The notes beneath the pieces are model-generated. The model saw only the letters and a program-made list of their open reading frames with translations. It did not search any database and was not told where the DNA came from. Shown here in pieces: positions 59,661 through 64,000 of a DNA stretch of 64,000 nucleotides (position 1 is its first letter; each line of letters begins with the position of its first letter). The DNA lies in the NCBI GenBank assembly GCA_025917655.1, contig CP084618.1:868001-932000 (forward strand). The letters are read 5' to 3'. The translations under genes were made by a program, and so were the position numbers. The stretch comes from Chlorella sorokiniana (taxonomy: Eukaryota; Chlorophyta; Trebouxiophyceae; Chlorellales; Chlorellaceae).

Positions 59661-60577
59661 GCCCCGGGTTCCCGCCCAGCGGCGCTGCTGGCGGCACGCG
59701 CTGCAGCAAACGGGAAGCCTAGTGGTTGGGCGCAGCGCATGCCCAACCCCCTCGACAGCCAGCTTTGGGCTTCTCCTGTGGATGGGCGGGGGGCTGTGCT
59801 GCTGCTCGGCTTGCGGGGCAGCCGCAGATCCTGGCCCGGTCTTAACCACACGTTTAGTCAGGCCGCCGCCACCTTGACACACTGCTTGCTCTCCGGCGGT
59901 CACACCCTGGCCCGCCCTGCGCCACCTAGACCATCCTGTTTTGCATGACATGCGCTTTGATATCGCCGCAATCCAAACAGCAACAACGGCTGCTGCTACA
60001 ATGGGTGCTCATCCTGTGTCGCAGCCGCCGGGCATGTTCGTTGTTGCCCCGTCAGTCACAAAGCGCTGCGCTGCAGGCGTGAGCTGAGCACGGCACCCCG
60101 CCCTCTGCGCCCCCGCTGCCTTTGCCTTGGCTGTTTGGGGGTCCAGGTCTCGCACTTTAGGTCAAGCAAGGGGCACAGCAGGGGGTTCTTCCTGGTGGAA
60201 AGCAGATCATCAGGCGGCAAGCTTGAACAGGCAGCAGCAGCAGCCTGGCAAAGCCGCTGCTAGCCCCCCGCCGCGCCGCCGCTCGCTGGGCAGCCACAGC
60301 CGCAGGTTGCAACAGGCCCCAGCCCCGATTGGTCCCATGCGCTGCCTGCTCCCTTGCGGATGGCAGAGGGTCGCCACGCGTGCCTGCTGAGGCGCCAGCA
60401 ATGCCCTGCCCAGCAGAGGTGCTGATCCTTGAGCCTGCTTGCTTTTCCCCAAACTAAACCTGGCATGTACCTAGACAGCAAAAGCCTATTGTGTTCAACT
60501 GCTGAAGGGACGCACCCGCCAAGGCAGCAGCTGCGCGATGCTTTGGCGGGGGGGCCGCATGGCCGCCGCACGCGGGC
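59661..60577. other. Convergent 3' intergenic region
   Basis: 917 bp between the ends of the unknown gene and the TTC14-like gene. No UGUAA on either strand, no repeat and no recognisable protein. Confidence 0.4.
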
Positions 60578-61098
60578 TCACCGCCGCCGCTTCTTCTTTT
60601 TGTGCCTCTCCTTGTGCTTGTGCTTGTCGCCTTTTCGCCGCGCCTTGCGCTTGTGCCTGTCCTCCTTCCTGTCCTGCCTGCGAGGCCGTGAGGGTTGGGG
60701 AAGGACAGCTGTCTTTGAATGCGTTGCCCCAGAGCAGCTTCCCCGTCGAGAGAATCGTGTGCACGGCTGGCAAGAACCTTGTTCGGAAAACCAGGGAAGC
60801 TGCGCTTCGGTCCTTGCCTGCTGCGGTAGTGACGAGCTACTATGTCCAGTGCGGTTGCGGCATCCATGCCGCCCCCGTCTGCCGCCGCGCCGCTCGCCCT
60901 GGCCAGACGAGCGGCGGCCGCAGCCGCGCTGTCGCTGCTGGTAGCGCTGCTGCCGCCCGCGCCCCTGCTGCGGCTACGGCTGCGACTGCTGCGGCTGCTG
61001 CTGCGGCTGCGGCTGCCCCCCGCCTGCGCTTGCCGTCGGCAACCCTGGCCGCCTCCCTGCCCCTGGCTCCCCCGCCCGAGGCACCTGCCTGCCCTTCT

Positions 61099-61134
<36 letters not shown>

Positions 61135-62749
61135 GTGGACTGGCGGCAGGGCTCGGGCGCGGCGCCCCGTTCTGCTGCCCCTGCTGCCCCTCCTCCTTGG
61201 CAGCTCGGTGTGCTGCGGGCGGCAGCAGCCGCACGCCCCTTGCCTGTGCCTTGGCCCGTACTGCCTCCAAGTACCCTGCGGCGTTGGGATGGGCCGGGGC
61301 CAGCTCCACAGCAGCTTCTAGGTCGTCTGCAGGAATTACCCGGGCGGAAGCAGGTGTGGGGCGGGGTTGGGGCAGCTGTGGGCAGGCTTCAGGCAGGTTC
61401 CGCCCTGCCAGGCGCGGGGCATGGTATCCAGCCAGCCGGCCAGGCCACACCAAACCCTGCTGCAGGCAGCTCCTGAAATCACATCTCACACACAGATGCG
61501 ACCAGCTGGCGCGCAAGCGCCGCCCCGCCGCCCAACCTGCCCGCTGCAGCTGTCCCGGCACCCCCAGAAACACAAAAATGAAAGCCACAACAAAAGGAAA
61601 CAGCACACAGGCACGCGCACGCACCCGCCGCTTCTTGCCAGCGCTCGAGGTTGGCTCGGGCGGCGCCGCGCGCCACGAGCGCATCGGCGCAGCGTGGGTC
61701 CATCTGCAGCGCCTGATCGTAGCAGGGCAGCGCGCCAGCCAGGTCGCCTGCCTTGGCTAGAGCCACGCCGCGGCTGCAGGGGGGGCAGGTGGGTGGGTGG
61801 GTGGGGCGTGGGGGCGTCAGGGGTGGATGCAGGGCCGGGCAGGGATGGGCTGCGCTGCCCGACCCGGCTGGAAGCCGAAAAGGCAGCCGCACAGCCTGCC
61901 ATCGAGGCCAAGCGGCTGCTGCGGTGCAGGACGGGCAGGCGGGCGGCCCACCGCAGCGCTTCTTCGCTCCAGGGCCGCGCGCAGCGCCTCGCAGCGTGGC
62001 CCGCGCCTCCGCCACCTGGGCCTCGGGCGGCGGCGGCGCCAGCAGGCTGCCGCGCAGCGAGCGGTGCAGGTCTGCCACCCCCAGGTGCTCTGCCATGGCG
62101 TCTGCGCAGGCAGGAGAGCGGGTGCAGAGGCAGGGGGGGGATGGAGCCCTGCGTGTGCTCGCCCGGGAGAGGGTGTTCGTCGTGATGCATGCACGTCGGT
62201 GCAGGCAGCGCGGAGACCCGCCTGCGGCGTCGGGACACTGGAACGTGCGGCTGGCTGCCAGCAGCTCCAGCAGGAGGGGCCGCCGCTCCGCGGCGGCAGC
62301 CGCCTCTGCCGCCGCCGCCGCCGAGTCCGCGGCCGTGAGCGCGGGCGGCCCGCCCGCGCCCCACCCGCGCTGCTGCTGCAGCGAGCGCCGCAGCAGCTGC
62401 TGCCGGTGCTGCTCCAGCTCCTGGTCGTGCTGCTGCCGCACGTAGTCTGCCAGGCGCTCGCGGGAGGGCAGGTTTGACGGAAACGGCCAGCCGCGGTCGG
62501 GCGGCGGCGGCAGAGGCGATGCCGCCGCCGTGCCACTGGCCTCAGCTGCTGCGTCCAAGGATACACCCTGCATGATGACCTCACCCCTTGCAACTGTAAG
62601 CTGGCAGGTGGGGATGGGTGGACAAGACCAGGGCCGTGAACCGGCAGTGAACGGCAGCGGCGGCAGAGGGGGCGGCTCACCGCCCGGCTCAACAGCTCGG
62701 CACGTCGCTCTTGGGGCATAGCCAGGATGCGTTGCTGTATTTCTTCCAT
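60578..62749 (-). CDS. TTC14-like TPR protein with Ser-rich and Lys/Arg-rich tail
   Basis: Animal TTC14 is a nuclear TPR protein of unclear function. The ATG at 62747-62749 gives MEEIQQRILAMPQERRAELL, then GVSLDAAAEASG, PSRERLADYVRQQHDQELEQ and a Gln/Ala-rich helix, EHLGVADLHRSLRGSL, and a TPR pair: GVALAKAGDLAGALPCYDQA, MDPRCADALVARGAARANLE (about 61650-61770), then DDLEAAVELAPAHPNAAGYL (about 61265-61325). The wording closely follows the TTC14 TPRs (VEALVARGALY; LENCPTHRNARKYL). After this come a run of about ten Ser (about 61100-61130), a Gln/Arg-rich stretch and a final tail DRHKRKARRKGDKHKHKERH and KKKKRRR, stop TGA 60578-60580. The S1 RNA-binding domain of animal TTC14 is not visible. 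A frame slip probably lies near 61995-62005. A nuclear location is likely from the basic tail. Confidence 0.72.
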
Positions 62750-64000
62750 GTCCGGCAACGTCTCCTCCGCGCGCGATCAAAACCCCATGCTGGAGCGCAC
62801 TTGTCGCCCAAACGTCGTATCAGGCGATGGCGATGCTTTCGATCAGCACGGCATCTGCCCGAGCAGGCGTCCCTGGCTCTTCCCTTCAGGCCTCCTTTCC
62901 TCTGACTGGGCGGCGGCAGCCTGGCAACAGCAGATGAGAGCTGGTCTGGCCTGTTGCATGACACCAGGGATTGCTGTTGTCTTAATCTCGAGATTTCTAT
63001 CAATAAATGGAGGCTGGAAGTATGGAGAGCTGTGGACAAACTGCCAAAGACACTCCTGCAGAAGCGTGCCAATTGCCGTCAAGTGTTGCTGCACAGGGCA
63101 CGCAGACAGCAGGGCATCACATTCTGACAGCTGGGTGCAGTAGCCCTCACCGTCTTCCCCATGTGCGACACACTGCCTTTCAGCTTCAAAACGCCCGAGG
63201 AAAAAGCGCCCGGGTGGCGGCGGCGACGGCAGCGTTACCGCCGGGGCCTGGGGCCTCACTGGCCAGGCCTCAGCAATCGAGAGCGTTGAAACCTGCATAT
63301 TATGCATTGAAAGAGACGATTGCAGGCAATGGAGAGGCAGCTTCGTGCCAGCGCAATGCGTTCACGAAGCTCTCATGAGACGAGGGGACTCGGCTCGGCC
63401 CGGCTCCTGCTATCACTGCTGTTTTGTTTATTCCGTAGCCGCTGCTTCTCTGCAGCTCGCAGGCTACTCCTGCAGACAGAAGCCTGGGCCCCGGTCCACT
63501 GCTGCCTGCCCTCCTTCTCTCGCAGCCGGCACGCCCAGGCACCATGCGGGTGCATGCCGGAGCGATGTTGATGGCCATAGTAGCGCTCCTGGTGGCTCCG
63601 CAGGGCTGTGTGGCCCCCATGCCCCCGAAGCCCACATTCCTGGTGCCCAAGTCTTTCACCACGCACCCCATGCGCTGCGCATCTACTAGCCCGCTCTACG
63701 TCAGGCATGTAGCTCCAGTTCCGCCGGCGAGCCAGTCGCAGCCCTGGCTTGCTGACTTGCGGCGGCACCGTCTGCACACGCCCTTACGTCGTGTGCCTGT
63801 GGCCACCCATCTTGCACTCCCCCCGCCTCGGCTGTGCTCATGATGCCGCTGCCCTTGTGTCTGCTGCCAAGAGCCAATGCTTGGCACCTGCTGAGCCACC
63901 ATGCGCCCCAGAGGGCCCGAGGCGACGGCGCGCCCGCCAGCTTCCGCCGTTGCTGCTGCCACCATGTGACCCATCCGCCGCCGCCGCCCGCCGCCTGCAG
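62750..64000. other. Right end of window, no confident gene
   Basis: Contains the TTC14-like promoter on its left. Beyond about 63300 several frames are open on both strands, and the last 260 bp are open to the edge on the minus strand, so part of a further gene may be present. No family signature was found. Confidence 0.4.
63544..63843 (+). CDS. Candidate small secreted or membrane-anchored protein
   Basis: A 99-codon frame opens with MRVHAGAMLMAIVALLVAPQ, which looks like a signal peptide (basic residue, hydrophobic core, small residue before a possible cut near CVA). The rest is Pro/Arg/His-rich without a known domain. The reverse strand is open too, so this may be chance. No neighbour supports it. 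Confidence 0.2.
   Translation: MRVHAGAMLMAIVALLVAPQGCVAPMPPKPTFLVPKSFTTHPMRCASTSPLYVRHVAPVPPASQSQPWLADLRRHRLHTPLRRVPVATHLALPPPRLCS

Noticed and set aside
63300-63777. Two minus-strand open frames near the right edge
   Set aside because: They overlap each other and the plus-strand candidate, with no family match, so a choice between them is not possible from sequence alone.
1-64000. Frequent GCGGTAC/GTACCGC words, many in introns
   Set aside because: About twenty copies were noticed, but a rough composition-based estimate already predicts around fifteen on both strands, so no clear enrichment.
1-64000. CRISPR arrays, tRNA or rRNA genes, insertion sequences
   Set aside because: No spaced identical repeats, no GGTTCGAATCC-type T-loop with a matching cloverleaf, and no transposase-like protein was found. 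All tandem repeats seen are direct intronic minisatellites.

Overview
The window is nuclear DNA from a eukaryote, almost certainly a green alga. It is very GC-rich. Its genes are broken into many short exons (often 50-130 bp) by introns of about 150-500 bp. Donors are mostly GTGAGx, GTGGGx or GTGCGx, acceptors are mostly GCAG or CTGCAG, and UGUAA elements lie 3' of some genes. Plant-type proteins occur (class I trehalose-6-phosphate synthase, plastid Der and NOA1 GTPases, an EGY protease). A Chlorella-like trebouxiophyte is my best guess, by inference only. I see no operons, ribosome binding sites, CRISPR arrays, insertion sequences or tRNA/rRNA genes.

Layout, left to right. 1-696: possible gene tail, then nothing recognised. 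697-3925 (-): PP2C protein phosphatase. 4380-6608 (-): ribosomal protein eL13. 8068-18372 (+): class I trehalose-6-phosphate synthase, about 28 exons over 10.3 kb. 19152-26112 (-): PPWD1, a spliceosomal WD40-cyclophilin. 26570-32697 (-): Der/EngA double GTPase. 32777-33688 (-): small LYR-motif protein ending only 79 bp from the Der ATG. 34534-38990 (-): EGY-type intramembrane metalloprotease. 39338-41243 (-): STIMATE/TMEM110-family membrane protein. 41904-52801 (+): MTR4 exosome RNA helicase. 53743-57632 (-): NOA1-type circularly permuted GTPase. 58017-59660 (+): unknown, probably membrane protein. 60578-62749 (-): TTC14-like TPR protein. 62750-64000: no confident gene.

The genes do not form a pathway. 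Two loose themes recur: plastid biogenesis (Der, EGY, NOA1) and RNA processing or translation (eL13, PPWD1, MTR4). 

Two cautions apply to every gene model. Exons were joined by eye using homology and splice sites. Many exons also need a single-base correction, nearly always one base missing in a G or C run, to stay in frame. That pattern looks like homopolymer error in the assembly rather than decayed genes. CDS coordinates below are whole-gene spans that include introns.
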